DNA from: Lachnospiraceae bacterium
Lineage (GTDB): Bacteria; Bacillota; Clostridia; Lachnospirales; Lachnospiraceae
Direction: 5' to 3'
NCBI GenBank assembly: GCA_022800815.1
Contig: JAAWRC010000009.1
Location: 32,635 to 96,634 of the forward strand
Length of the DNA: 64,000 bases
Under the pieces are notes generated by a model that saw only the letters and a list, made by a program, of their open reading frames with translations, made no database searches and had not been told where the DNA came from. Positions 25,302-34,593 of the stretch are shown here, in pieces. The translations under genes were made by a program, and so were the position numbers. Numbering within the stretch: position 1 is the stretch's first letter; every line of letters starts with the position of its first letter.

Positions 25302-25336
25302 CGGGACGTGGTTTCACGTCCCGAACCCATTTTTTC
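25302..25336. terminator. Terminator after DUF378 gene
   Basis: CGGGACGTG / CACGTCCCG around the loop GTTT (25302-25323). TTTTTTC follows six bases later. It separates DUF378 (+) from the converging P-loop gene (-). Confidence 0.75.
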
Positions 25337-25355
25337 ATCATTATGTAAAAGACGG

Positions 25356-25775
25356 TTATAAGGATACAATTACCTTCGACTGTGCATGCTCCGGCAGATC
25401 CTGAGCATCCAGGGAAATACTCAAAATCAAAGTGACTCCGTACTGCTGTCCAAGCTGTTCCAGTTCAATCAATTCGGAGGAAATGTCTTTTCCCTCCAGA
25501 TGGGCCAGCTTCAGGAAGCTGTCCAAAAACACGTATTCCAAATCGTAATCCTGTGAAATGATCCCACACAAAAATCCAATAAAGGCGTTATAAGAACGGA
25601 TCGGATAATCGTAAACGTTGATCAGGCGGATCTTATTGTCAAGCGCATGCATATGCTTTGTATTTTTATCCAGGTATACGATAGACCCCTTGCACTCTTT
25701 CACTGCCAGATTGGCTTTTTCAAGCAGAAACTTTGTCTTTCCCTTCCCCATTTTCCCTGCTATGATCTGCACCAT
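25356..25775 (-). CDS. Small P-loop NTPase-like protein
   Basis: A 139-aa protein starting MVQIIAGKMGKGKT, a Walker A loop directly at the N-terminus. A possible Walker B aspartate occurs in YVFLDSFLKLAH (about 97-108). The fold suggests a RecA-like ATPase of minimal size. Similar clostridial proteins are sometimes labelled twitching motility PilT, but no pilus genes are near and I would not use that name. It has its own RBS (GGAGGAGTGC) and lies alone between DUF378 and dacA. Confidence 0.6.
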   Translation of the reverse strand: MVQIIAGKMGKGKTKFLLEKANLAVKECKGSIVYLDKNTKHMHALDNKIRLINVYDYPIRSYNAFIGFLCGIISQDYDLEYVFLDSFLKLAHLEGKDISSELIELEQLGQQYGVTLILSISLDAQDLPEHAQSKVIVSL

Positions 25776-25857
25776 AATGCACTCCTCCTTTAGTCACTGG
25801 TTATAATTTTGTAAGCCGTATTCTAATTATAGTATAAATTACCGGAAAGTACAATCC

Positions 25858-26889
25858 TTATTTCTGAATTTTTGAAAGTAAAGCCGTCATATTTCCATAG
25901 AGGTCGTTTCTGCCGTTCGCTTTTAAAACAACAGAAACATATTGGTTCCCCTGAGCGTCAGAAGAAGCCAAAGAGAGACAATTTCCGGCCTCCGGGGTGG
26001 TCCCCGTCTTCCCCCCGATGGGGGTCACGCCCTCCGGCGCTTCGGCCTGACCGGTGAAATACCAGATACCCCGTCCCCAGGAGACGGTGACCGGATTTCC
26101 GCCGTTCTCATACTCGGCCGTATAGCCGGGAACGCCGATAACCTCCAGGAAGGTGTCATAATCCAAAAGCTCGTTGTAGATCAGATAGATGTCATAGGCC
26201 GTGGTATAATGCTCCGGGTCCGTAAGGCCGTGTGCGTTGACAAAATGGCTTCCGGTGGCGCCAATCGCCCTTGCCTCCTGGTTCATGAGTGCGGCAAACT
26301 CTTCCTCGCCCCCGGCCACCAGCCAGGCGATGGCGTTGGCGGCGTCGTTTCCGGAAGGCAGCATCAGCCCGTATAAAAGCTGCTCGAGGCTCAGGGTGTC
26401 TCCGGCCTTAAGCCCCGCCACGGAGGATTCCGGGTCAAGATTTCCAAGCATCTCCTCCGTCACCGTGATCTTTGCGGAGAGGTCCCCGTGCTTCAAGGCC
26501 ACGAGAAACGTCATGCACTTGGTTACGCTGGCCGGATAAAGCCTCTGATAGGCGTTGTGGCTGTATAAGACCTCGCCCGTGGTACGGTTGAATATGATCC
26601 CGGCGGAGGCGGTGACGGCCCCGTCCGGCTCCGACTCCTCCGCCACGCAGAGCCCCTCCCCGAACAGAGCCGGCCGTTCTTCCACGGTCTCCAGGGTCCG
26701 CAGGGCGGACCGGCTCTCATAAGGGGCCTGCAGGGTCGTGTCTTCGTTTCCTCCTCCGGCTCCGAAAAAACCGGAGGCAAACAGGCCCCCCCCCGTGCCG
26801 AGAGCGGCAATCACAAGTGTCACAAAAAACGCCCGGAGGAACATTCTCTGTCTCCGCACCCTTCTGGCCGTTTTCTTTCTGGACATCAC
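25858..26889 (-). CDS. dacA: D-alanyl-D-alanine carboxypeptidase (S11, DacA-like)
   Basis: A 343-aa penicillin-binding carboxypeptidase that trims the peptidoglycan stem peptide. One N-terminal TM/signal-anchor helix (about 18-40) is followed by the S11 active-site motifs in order: SVTK, S-G-N in LPSGNDAA, and KTGT in IGGKTGTTPEAG. It lacks the long C-terminal domain of classical PBP5, so it is a short form. It is downstream of mgsA in the shape/division cluster, separated by a 14-bp perfect palindrome. Confidence 0.92.
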   Translation of the reverse strand: MMSRKKTARRVRRQRMFLRAFFVTLVIAALGTGGGLFASGFFGAGGGNEDTTLQAPYESRSALRTLETVEERPALFGEGLCVAEESEPDGAVTASAGIIFNRTTGEVLYSHNAYQRLYPASVTKCMTFLVALKHGDLSAKITVTEEMLGNLDPESSVAGLKAGDTLSLEQLLYGLMLPSGNDAANAIAWLVAGGEEEFAALMNQEARAIGATGSHFVNAHGLTDPEHYTTAYDIYLIYNELLDYDTFLEVIGVPGYTAEYENGGNPVTVSWGRGIWYFTGQAEAPEGVTPIGGKTGTTPEAGNCLSLASSDAQGNQYVSVVLKANGRNDLYGNMTALLSKIQK

Positions 26890-26923
26890 TTTAAACTCCT
26901 GTTGTATATTTTTATTTGAGCAC

Positions 26924-26937
26924 TGCGCTTAAGCGCA
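26924..26937. promoter_or_regulatory. 14-bp perfect palindrome between mgsA and dacA
   Basis: TGCGCTTAAGCGCA is self-complementary. It lies 33 bp downstream of the mgsA stop and 35 bp upstream of the dacA start. It could be an operator or the core of a weak terminator; a second GCGC-containing stretch follows at 26957. Confidence 0.35.
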
Positions 26938-26969
26938 TTCTGCCACAATCTCTGTCGGAAGCGGCGCTT

Positions 26970-27365
26970 TTATTTGAACGCCTCCCTCCACTCCATGTCC
27001 CCCCGCTCCAGGGCTTTCACCAGAAGCTCCGCAGAGGCCAGGTTCGTGGCCAGGGGAATGTTGTGCATGTCACAGAGACACCCGATGTTGAACACGTTCG
27101 GCTCGTGCGACTTCGGGTGGAGCGGATCCCTGAGGAAAATCATCAAGTCGATCTGGTTGCTCTCGATCTGTGCGGCAAGCTGCTGTTCTCCCCCCAGGTG
27201 CCCCGCCAGGAACTTGTGCACGGTCAGATTGGTCACCTCCTCGATGAGACGCCCCGTGGTCCCCGTGGCAAAAAGTTCATGACGGCATAAAATCCCACGA
27301 TAGGCAATGGTAAAATTCTGCATCAGTTTTTTCTTGGCGTCATGGGCGATAAATCCCACATTCAT
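26970..27365 (-). CDS. mgsA: Methylglyoxal synthase
   Basis: A 131-aa enzyme converting dihydroxyacetone phosphate to methylglyoxal, a phosphate-releasing bypass of lower glycolysis. The N-terminus IAHDAKK, the phosphate loop GTTGRL (35-40), catalytic D73 in IDLMIF and the LRDPL block are canonical. It is the gene after rodA (3 bp), a linkage with cell-shape genes seen in many Clostridia. Confidence 0.95.
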   Translation of the reverse strand: MNVGFIAHDAKKKLMQNFTIAYRGILCRHELFATGTTGRLIEEVTNLTVHKFLAGHLGGEQQLAAQIESNQIDLMIFLRDPLHPKSHEPNVFNIGCLCDMHNIPLATNLASAELLVKALERGDMEWREAFK

Positions 27366-27368
27366 AGT

Positions 27369-28517
27369 TTAGAACCCTCCTCTGTTATTTTCATAGTTTC
27401 GTTGAAGCCCCACATTCAATACCAACCCCATTCCAATAAAGATACTGAGAAGCGAACTCAGCCCCGCACTGATAAAGGGCAGCGGGAGTCCCGTGTTGGG
27501 CAAAAGTCCGGTTGCGACACCGATGTTTACGAAAGACTGGAAGGCGATCAGTGCGGCCATGCCGCTGCAGATCAGCCGTCCCGACAGGTCTCTGGCCCGG
27601 ATGGCCATGTAAATGCATTCCGCCACGAGGATCAGAAGAAGCGCAATGATGATCACGCTGCCGACGAACCCCAGCTCTTCCCCGATCACGGCAAAGATAA
27701 AATCACAGTCCTCCTCCGAGAGAAAGTTTCCGTTCTTTACGGAGGCCAGCGTGGTATTGGCGATCCCCTTCCCGTGAAGCTGCCCGGAGCCGATGGCCAT
27801 GATGGAATTCATCTGCTGCTGGGTGTTGTCCACCGAATATTTGGCCGGATCGATCCAGGACATGATCCGGTTAACCTGATAGGGCTCCAAAAGCTTCTGC
27901 CCCTCCTGCTGGATGGCGAAGATAAACCACGCCCCGAAGGGAATGATGAGGGCCAGGGCCCCCCCGATCCATTTATAGCTGATTTTTGCCACGTAGAGCA
28001 TCACCAGGAAAATAAATACCACCACCAGGGTCGTGGACAGGTTCGGCTGGTCAAAAATCAGGTAGGCGGGAACGGCAAAGAGCACCAAGGCGCTCAAGAT
28101 GACTCGCAGCTTGCTGATATTTTCCCGGTGCCTGTAAAAAAACATGGCAAAGAAACAGATCAGCATGATCTTGGAAAACTCGGAGGGCTGAATCTGCCCG
28201 ACCACCGGCAGGACCAGCCATCGCTGGGCCCCGACACCGCTCGAATCCCCCATGAACTTCGTGGCCAGAAGCATGGCGATGTTGACGGCGTAAATGGGCC
28301 AGTAGAGCAGCAGAATCCAGTGATAATCGACGAGGGACACGAAAAACATACAGAAAAGCCCCACAGCCACGCCGAAAATCTGTTTGTAATAACTGCCCGT
28401 TCCCGTTGCGATCGTGGCGCTCTTCACAAAAACGATCCCCACCGCAGAGAGCGCCAGCACGAACAGGATCAGTCTGATGTTGTAATATCGAAAATGATAC
28501 TCTTTGAATTTAAACAT
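27369..28517 (-). CDS. rodA: SEDS glycosyltransferase RodA
   Basis: A 382-aa polytopic peptidoglycan polymerase of the SEDS family with about ten TM helices. Visible signatures include GDSSGVGAQRWL, QPSEFSKI and the C-terminal GLPLPFISAGLSSLL. It partners with PBP2 encoded upstream in the same run of genes. Position in the mre-min cluster favours RodA (elongation) over FtsW/SpoVE, although the families are close. Confidence 0.92.
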   Translation of the reverse strand: MFKFKEYHFRYYNIRLILFVLALSAVGIVFVKSATIATGTGSYYKQIFGVAVGLFCMFFVSLVDYHWILLLYWPIYAVNIAMLLATKFMGDSSGVGAQRWLVLPVVGQIQPSEFSKIMLICFFAMFFYRHRENISKLRVILSALVLFAVPAYLIFDQPNLSTTLVVVFIFLVMLYVAKISYKWIGGALALIIPFGAWFIFAIQQEGQKLLEPYQVNRIMSWIDPAKYSVDNTQQQMNSIMAIGSGQLHGKGIANTTLASVKNGNFLSEEDCDFIFAVIGEELGFVGSVIIIALLLILVAECIYMAIRARDLSGRLICSGMAALIAFQSFVNIGVATGLLPNTGLPLPFISAGLSSLLSIFIGMGLVLNVGLQRNYENNRGGF

Positions 28518-28526
28518 AACTATCCT

Positions 28527-28808
28527 TTATTTGTCAGGATTCCCACTTTTCATGTCTCTAATTGGAATATTTGCAAAAAGCGCCGGAACAAAGCCGCCCC
28601 CCTCCTCCGACGGGGTCTGGGTGATCTGGATGTCCAGCGCCTCCGTGTCCACATCCATATATTTGGAAATCACTTTGATAATGTCGTTCTTAATCGCTTC
28701 CATAATCTCAGGAGAACAGTTGGCTCGGTCAGAAACCAAAAGAAGCTTTAACCGGTCCTTCGCCACGTTCCCCGACTTGTTCTTCGAAAAAAAGTCAAAC
28801 AGTCCCAT
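28527..28808 (-). CDS. minE: Cell division topological specificity factor MinE
   Basis: A protein of about 93 aa that stimulates MinD ATPase to create pole-to-pole oscillation. It begins MGLFDFFSKNKS (membrane-targeting helix), then the MinD-contact block AKDRLKLLLVSDRA and the dimerisation beta-sheet. The start at 28808 is set by GAGGAGGAGCGTC; five residues of an upstream in-frame ATG overlap the minD stop. MinE with MreC/D in a spore former is a typical clostridial combination. Confidence 0.94.
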   Translation of the reverse strand: MGLFDFFSKNKSGNVAKDRLKLLLVSDRANCSPEIMEAIKNDIIKVISKYMDVDTEALDIQITQTPSEEGGGFVPALFANIPIRDMKSGNPDK

Positions 28809-28819
28809 GACGCTCCTCC

Positions 28820-29611
28820 TCATTTCTTTTTAAAAGCTCCCGCAAGCCGGGAAAAAAAGCCGCCCTTCACGTTCAGATCCAGCATCGGCACGTCCTCCCC
28901 GGTGATCCGTCTGGAAATATTCATATATGCTTGTCCGGACAGACAGTCCGAGCCCGTCAAAGGTTCTCCCTGGTTGCTGGAAATCACGATGCTCTCGTCA
29001 TCCGGGACGGCTCCGATCAGGCGGACGGCCAGGATGTCGATGACGTCCTCAATGGACATCATGTCCCCCCTCTTCACCATGTCCATGCGGATCCGGTTGA
29101 TGATCAGGTCGATCTGGCGAATTCCGTTGGCCTCCAAAAGACCAATGATCCGGTCGGCGTCACGGATGGCGGAAACCTCCGGCGTCGTGACGACGATTGC
29201 CCTGTCCGCTCCGGCGATGGCGTTTTTAAACCCCTGTTCAATCCCTGCCGGGCAGTCCAGGAGTATGTAGTCAAAATCCCCTTTCAGGGAATCGATCAGC
29301 TTTTTCATCTGTTCCGGCGAGACGCTCGACTTGTCCCTGGTCTGGGCCGAGGGCAGAAGCTGAAGGCTGGGATAACGCTTGTCCTTGATGAGCGCCTGGC
29401 TCAGGCGGCAGCTTCCCTCGATCACGTCCACCAGGTTGTAAACAATGCGGTTTTCCAACCCCATGACCACGTCCAAATTCCTGAGGCCGATGTCCGTATC
29501 GATCAGCACGACCTTTTTGTTCAACATGGCGAGGCCGGTTCCCAGATTGGCGGAAGTCGTGGTTTTCCCGACTCCTCCTTTTCCGGACGTAATAACGATC
29601 ACTTCACTCAT
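28820..29611 (-). CDS. minD: Septum-site-determining ATPase MinD
   Basis: A 263-aa ParA-type ATPase that recruits MinC to the membrane and blocks polar septa. The deviant Walker A SGKGGVGKTT (9-18), DTDIGLRNLD, DCPAGIE and the C-terminal amphipathic membrane-targeting helix (FFSRLAGAFKKK) are present. It lies between minC (30 bp upstream) and minE. Confidence 0.97.
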   Translation of the reverse strand: MSEVIVITSGKGGVGKTTTSANLGTGLAMLNKKVVLIDTDIGLRNLDVVMGLENRIVYNLVDVIEGSCRLSQALIKDKRYPSLQLLPSAQTRDKSSVSPEQMKKLIDSLKGDFDYILLDCPAGIEQGFKNAIAGADRAIVVTTPEVSAIRDADRIIGLLEANGIRQIDLIINRIRMDMVKRGDMMSIEDVIDILAVRLIGAVPDDESIVISSNQGEPLTGSDCLSGQAYMNISRRITGEDVPMLDLNVKGGFFSRLAGAFKKK

Positions 29612-29641
29612 TTTTCATTCCTCCACAATTCAAATTCCCGC

Positions 29642-30316
29642 TCAGGGGAAGCTCACCCCGTCGATGGCCTCTCCGCAAAGAGACTCGACATGGATCATCC
29701 CCATGTCCAGATACGCAATCTGCGCATCGTCGGAGGGCTTTTTCCTGCCGCTCATGCGGGCGGTCACCTCTCCGATCCGGATTTGAATGGGATCCATCTC
29801 CAGGGCCACGACAATGGCGCGCTTCCTCCCGCCCAGTCCGGCGATGGCCGTACCGCGCAGGGCGCCGAGCACAATAATATTTCCCTTGGCGACAATCCGG
29901 GCGCCGGGGTTCACGTCGCCGAGCATGACGATGCTCCCCTCGGCCTCCAGCACCTGTCCGGAACGGAGCGTTCCTTTATAGAACTGCCCGTCCCCGGAAG
30001 GCCGTCCGCCTGCTTCCTCCTCCGCCTTTTCCTCCAACGCTTTTTTGAAGAAGGCTTCCCGTGCTTTGTCCGTGTCGATGACACAGGAGATCTCGATCTC
30101 GGAATTTTCGCAAATGGTATTTATGATCGCATTGATTTCCTCCACTGTAAGTTTCCGTCCCTCAAAGGAAAGGGCCATTTTCACGCCTCGGAAAAACCGG
30201 GAGGATTCCTGAAATTTTTCCCGGATGTCCAAAAGCAGCTTCTCCATGGGAATGTCCGGATCCAGGAATACGGAAAGGCCGTAATTGTTCCCTTTGATAA
30301 TGACTGTCTGCCGCAT
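29642..30316 (-). CDS. minC: Septum-site-determining protein MinC
   Basis: A 224-aa FtsZ assembly inhibitor. The N-terminal FtsZ-binding domain (1-105) is followed by the C-terminal right-handed beta-helix with regular glycine turns (GSIVMLGDVNPGARIVAKGNI begins near residue 128) that binds MinD. The length is normal. It opens the minCDE set 19 bp after PBP2. Confidence 0.94.
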   Translation of the reverse strand: MRQTVIIKGNNYGLSVFLDPDIPMEKLLLDIREKFQESSRFFRGVKMALSFEGRKLTVEEINAIINTICENSEIEISCVIDTDKAREAFFKKALEEKAEEEAGGRPSGDGQFYKGTLRSGQVLEAEGSIVMLGDVNPGARIVAKGNIIVLGALRGTAIAGLGGRKRAIVVALEMDPIQIRIGEVTARMSGRKKPSDDAQIAYLDMGMIHVESLCGEAIDGVSFP

Positions 30317-30335
30317 GTGTTCTCACCTCTTAAGG

Positions 30336-33227
30336 TTAATCGGATACATGATGGAGGTCGGCGTCCGTCGCATGGTTGTTTTCCAAAATGGAATCCAGGG
30401 TGACGTAGCCAAAATAGTAACTTAAAATCTGCTCCGATAAGGCGCCGGAATAGCTGGAGCCGTAGCCGTTTGGAATCGCCACGGAAAGGGCGACCGTTGG
30501 CTGCTCGGCCGGCGCATATGCGATAAAGGTTGCGTGGTTCGCCCGCCCCTTGGACTGCTCCGCCGTACCGGACTTGGCGGCAAAGCCAATCTCGTTTAAC
30601 ACTTTTGAGTCTTTAAAGTTTTGGGCAAAGGTCCCTCTGGGACCCACAACCTCCTGCATTCCCTGCTGGATAATGTTCCAGGTGGACGGTGAGAGCTCTA
30701 CGTGCTGCTCGATATCGGGCTCGTAATTCCTTACCACCTGGCCGTCACTCTTTTGTATTTTGGAGATCAGACTGTATTTGTAAAGGTTCCCTTTGCTGGC
30801 CAGGGTCGTGATATACCTGGAAAGATGGATGGCGGCGTAGGTATGGGTTCCCTGTCCGATACAGGAGGGGATCGGGTTCTGATCCGTGATGTGGGGTGCG
30901 TTCTCCGCAATCTCCACCCCGGACTTTTCCCCCAGGCCGAACATGGACGCATATTTCTGGATGGTCGCCACGCCCTGGTTGCCGCTGTATTCTCCGTTTT
31001 CCTGAGAGATCATCCACCCGACCTCGCAAAAATAATAGTTGCAGGACTGGGCGATGGCGGTAACGACCTCTAACGGCCCGTGACCGACAATGTTCCAGCA
31101 GCGCAGATGAAGGCCCTGCCGCTCAAAAGTCCCCGTATCGTCAATGATCGTGGCCGGGGAAATAACCCCCTCCTCCAGGCCGATCACAGAGGTCAGCACC
31201 TTGAAAATGGAGCCGGGAGCCGTCTCAACCTGGGTCGCCCTGTTCAAGAATGGCTGGCTTAAATCGTTGTACAGGCTCCAGTAATAGTCTGCGTCAATGG
31301 AGCCGGAAAACCGATTGATGTCGTAGCCCGGATAAGTCACCAGGGCGAGCACTTCCCCCGAATTGGGATCCGTCAGCACGCAGGAGGCCGAACAGGGATC
31401 CAGGGCAAGCTGCGCCGGGGTCAGCTCGATGTTGTAGATCTTCTCTTTGAGGAACTCAAAGGCAGTCTCCTCATTTCCGGACGTCAGCCTTGAAATGGCC
31501 GCTTCGTCCCGCTCCAACACTCCCTGCTCAAAAAGGCAGAGACACAGCTCCCTTCCGGTTACCACATTGTCATAAATCAGATATTTGTAGACCAGCTTCT
31601 GAAAGCCGGTATTGTTTTCCATGGCCGTCATGAGGGTCTGAATCAGGATCTGGAAGGTGTCGTCCGTGCTGGTGTATTTTTCCTCGGAATCCAGCTTTTC
31701 CGGATCGATCCATCCTTCCTCCACCGCATGGTACAGAAACTGATGGAAGCTGACGCCCATCTCGTTGGACCATCCCATGTAAATCTCATCGGCAGTGGTA
31801 AAGGAGCCCTCGAGGAAAAAGGAATTCTCCCTCATGTAATCATAAATGTAGTCCTGATAATCCTGCATGTCGGCGCTGCACCGGTCATAGGAGGGCGCTC
31901 CCTCGCTCAAAAGCTGGGAGGAGACGGACGGGATCACCGAAGCCATTCTGGAGGCATAGCGGTCATGAATGCTTTTCTCCAAGGTCGAGCCCTCCGCAAA
32001 TTTTTCCATAGCCAGTATGTGATTGTTGATAAACTGGAAATAGGCGTCCCGCACCGGAATCTCGATCTTGGAGGCGTCCGTATCCTCCGTGACCACGTAG
32101 GCTGGATCATTGTTCAGCCGTCGCACCAAGATACCGGCCAGATTCTGCTCCAGCAGGTGATAGACCCCCACCTGCAGATCCCGGTCAATGCTCAGGTACA
32201 CGTCGTTCCCAGTCTCCGGCTCCACCGTGTCGGTGATCTCCAGAATTCGTCCTTCGCTGTCCAGATACATGGTCTGGCTGCCCTTGACCCCGGAGAGCTC
32301 CAGTTCCATGGCGGATTCAATTCCGGATTTTCCAATAACGTCCCCCAACTCGTAACTGTCGTCGGTGGAGGAAAGCTCGTCCAGCTCATCTGCGTCGGCC
32401 TGGCCCGTGTATCCTAAAATGTGGGCGAATTCAAAGCTGTCGTTGTAGAGCCGGACAGTTTTTTCCTCCACGTTGACGTCTTTTAAGACCTCTGCGTTCT
32501 CCTTGATGTCGGCCACCGTCTCCAGCCTGATGTCCGAGGCCACCGTGACAGCGTCATAGCGGCGGAATGCGTTCAACGTCATGGCATAACGGATGTGCAG
32601 CATCTTAAGGGCTGTCTCGTCGTCCACCTCGTAGGTGGTCTTGTCCGCATTCTCACCGATACCGTAGCGCTCCTTGAGCATTTTGAACAGATCCATTGCG
32701 GATATGTCGGAAGGGTATTCACCCTCTTCGTCATCCAAGTCATCCACGGACTTGAGCCCGTAGACGTCCCGCAGGAAGCGGAGCCGTTCTTCCTCGCTCC
32801 TGGTGGTATACTGCACGCTCCCGTTTCCATCCAAGTTCAGGGAGAGAGAGGTGACAAGGGTCTCCCCGTGCTTCTCCAGAATGGGAATCAGTCGCAGCAG
32901 CATCTCGTTCCGCTCATATCCATTTTTATAATAGCCGGAATCTCCGATGGAGACTGCGTAGGCCAGCTTGCTATAAGCCAGAAGATTTCCGTTCCTGTCG
33001 TAAATGTTTCCCCTGGTACCGGAGGTGCTTACCTTGTTCAGGGTCTTCTGCACGTAGTTGGCCTGATAACCGGCCCCGCTCACGATCTGAAGCTTAAACA
33101 GCCGCATCACCAGCATGCCGAACATGCCAAGAAACAGGATGCTCACTACGAACAACCTGGATTTCACGATCCTCTTCAGTATGCTTCCGATAAATTCCAA
33201 TAATTCACTAAACAAACTTAGCCGCAC
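30336..33227 (-). CDS. mrdA: Penicillin-binding protein 2 (class B transpeptidase), enlarged form
   Basis: A 963-aa monofunctional transpeptidase of elongation, considerably longer than the ~650-700 aa of model PBP2. One N-terminal TM helix (about 20-42) leads to the dimerisation region. A very acidic stretch near 160-200 and further large inserted segments (about 395-600) precede the transpeptidase domain. The active site is S673-x-x-K676, S728-C-N730 and K885-S-G-T. The insertions probably lie outside the membrane. It is placed between mreD and minC. RodA at 27.4 kb is the expected glycosyltransferase partner. Confidence 0.94.
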   Translation of the reverse strand: MRLSLFSELLEFIGSILKRIVKSRLFVVSILFLGMFGMLVMRLFKLQIVSGAGYQANYVQKTLNKVSTSGTRGNIYDRNGNLLAYSKLAYAVSIGDSGYYKNGYERNEMLLRLIPILEKHGETLVTSLSLNLDGNGSVQYTTRSEEERLRFLRDVYGLKSVDDLDDEEGEYPSDISAMDLFKMLKERYGIGENADKTTYEVDDETALKMLHIRYAMTLNAFRRYDAVTVASDIRLETVADIKENAEVLKDVNVEEKTVRLYNDSFEFAHILGYTGQADADELDELSSTDDSYELGDVIGKSGIESAMELELSGVKGSQTMYLDSEGRILEITDTVEPETGNDVYLSIDRDLQVGVYHLLEQNLAGILVRRLNNDPAYVVTEDTDASKIEIPVRDAYFQFINNHILAMEKFAEGSTLEKSIHDRYASRMASVIPSVSSQLLSEGAPSYDRCSADMQDYQDYIYDYMRENSFFLEGSFTTADEIYMGWSNEMGVSFHQFLYHAVEEGWIDPEKLDSEEKYTSTDDTFQILIQTLMTAMENNTGFQKLVYKYLIYDNVVTGRELCLCLFEQGVLERDEAAISRLTSGNEETAFEFLKEKIYNIELTPAQLALDPCSASCVLTDPNSGEVLALVTYPGYDINRFSGSIDADYYWSLYNDLSQPFLNRATQVETAPGSIFKVLTSVIGLEEGVISPATIIDDTGTFERQGLHLRCWNIVGHGPLEVVTAIAQSCNYYFCEVGWMISQENGEYSGNQGVATIQKYASMFGLGEKSGVEIAENAPHITDQNPIPSCIGQGTHTYAAIHLSRYITTLASKGNLYKYSLISKIQKSDGQVVRNYEPDIEQHVELSPSTWNIIQQGMQEVVGPRGTFAQNFKDSKVLNEIGFAAKSGTAEQSKGRANHATFIAYAPAEQPTVALSVAIPNGYGSSYSGALSEQILSYYFGYVTLDSILENNHATDADLHHVSD

Positions 33228-33735
33228 TCCTTCGTTCTGCTTCTTCCAGCCTGTAATTGACAGAGGATATGATCTGATACACCACGCTGGTCAGCACCGT
33301 CGTGTAGATCACCTCCGGCAAAATAACGTGAAGCAGATAATAAACAAAATCCAGACGGTTTCGAATCAAGAACTGGAACACGTAGAGATATCCACCATAA
33401 AGAAAACTGCAGAATGCGGTAACCAGCAGTGGAAACAGGACGTAGTCCGAATACAGCCAATGATGGAGGGCGCCGTTCACATAGCCGATCAGGATAAAAA
33501 TGACCATGTGAAAACCCACGGCATTCATGGAGGCAACGTCCATCAGAAGGCCGCACGCAAAGCCCACCGCCATCCCCTGAGTCTTCCCGTTCATAAAGCC
33601 GAAGGCCACGGTAATGATCAGAAGGATGTTGGGAACGGTGTCAATAATGGGACTGTTGGCAAACAATCCAAACTGAAGCAGGAATCCTGCAAATATGATA
33701 AGCGCCGTTACAAAAATCCGCTTTACTCGTTTCAA
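33208..33735 (-). CDS. mreD: Rod shape-determining protein MreD
   Basis: A 175-aa polytopic protein with five or six TM helices. It has the MreD pattern of FLLQFGLF followed by PNILLIITVAFGFMNG near the N-terminus. It connects MreC and the elongation machinery. It overlaps the mreC stop by 4 bp and the PBP2 start by about 20 bp, so the three are translationally coupled. Confidence 0.9.
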   Translation of the reverse strand: MKRVKRIFVTALIIFAGFLLQFGLFANSPIIDTVPNILLIITVAFGFMNGKTQGMAVGFACGLLMDVASMNAVGFHMVIFILIGYVNGALHHWLYSDYVLFPLLVTAFCSFLYGGYLYVFQFLIRNRLDFVYYLLHVILPEVIYTTVLTSVVYQIISSVNYRLEEAERRSAAKFV

Positions 33736-34592
33736 GACTGATTCTCCTCGCCTGTCACTTTTAATGTCTTAATCACCAGAACCGTCTGAAGATGTCCGAA
33801 ATCCACTTCCGGGATCAGATAGCCGGACTTGGTCACGTTGTTGCTGTCAATCTGAATGTCCTTTGCATACCCAATCAGAATGTTGGGGAGGTATTTATCG
33901 CTGATATTGGAAGTGACGATCTTGTCGTCATCCCAGATGTTGTCGTTTTTATCAATGTAACTGATCCGAAGGCTGCCTTCTGCGTAAAGCTGCAGATCCC
34001 CTGACACGATGCAGGCATCGCCGGAATTCATGGACATGGCGCTGACGTTGCTGTCGTCGTCAATGATGGAGCGGACCTTTGCATAATTGTCTCCCACTTC
34101 GGTGACAATGCCCACCAGTCCGCCATCGGCAATCACGTTCATGTCCACCGCAATGCCGTCCTCCCTTCCCTTGTCGATGACGAAGGAATGATACCAGTTC
34201 CCGGCATCCTTCTGGATGATCCTGGCCCCGGTGGTCTCATAGTCGCTGTACTGGCCCTTGAGCTCGAAAAGCTCCCGGAGCTCCTTAAGCTCCACCTGCC
34301 CCTGCTGGTAATTGCCGATGTCCTCTTTGAGGGCCGCCAGTTCTTCCTTCAGCTGCTTGTTTTCAGCCCTGGCCTCCTCCAGACTTTGATAGTCGAAAGC
34401 CGTGTCGGCAAAGCTGCTGCCCAGGTGGTTGAGCCCCTTCTGCATGGGAGTCAGAATGGAGTTCACCACGCCTGTGACCGGACTCAGAAATCCGGGCCGG
34501 AAATATCCCACGGCCAGAAGCACTGCGCAAAACAGCATCAAAAAAAACAATACGTACCTGGCCGGAAGAGAAAATTTCTTCTTGTCTTTCAT
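33732..34592 (-). CDS. mreC: Rod shape-determining protein MreC
   Basis: A 286-aa protein with one N-terminal TM helix (about 11-28), a coiled coil (about 65-110, LEEARAENKQLKEELAALKED) and the beta-barrel MreC domain (about 120-275, with DKGREDGIAVDMNVIADGGLVG). It scaffolds PBP2 and RodA. It immediately follows radC with 1 bp between; the mreB gene usually found between radC and mreC is missing. Confidence 0.94.
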   Translation of the reverse strand: MKDKKKFSLPARYVLFFLMLFCAVLLAVGYFRPGFLSPVTGVVNSILTPMQKGLNHLGSSFADTAFDYQSLEEARAENKQLKEELAALKEDIGNYQQGQVELKELRELFELKGQYSDYETTGARIIQKDAGNWYHSFVIDKGREDGIAVDMNVIADGGLVGIVTEVGDNYAKVRSIIDDDSNVSAMSMNSGDACIVSGDLQLYAEGSLRISYIDKNDNIWDDDKIVTSNISDKYLPNILIGYAKDIQIDSNNVTKSGYLIPEVDFGHLQTVLVIKTLKVTGEENQS

Positions 34593-34593
34593 T

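Noticed and set aside
27342..30403. Two long + strand open frames (about 470 and 490 aa) over rodA and minD/minC
   Set aside because: They lie antisense to well supported genes; the translations are His/Gln/Asp-rich and have no recognisable domain.
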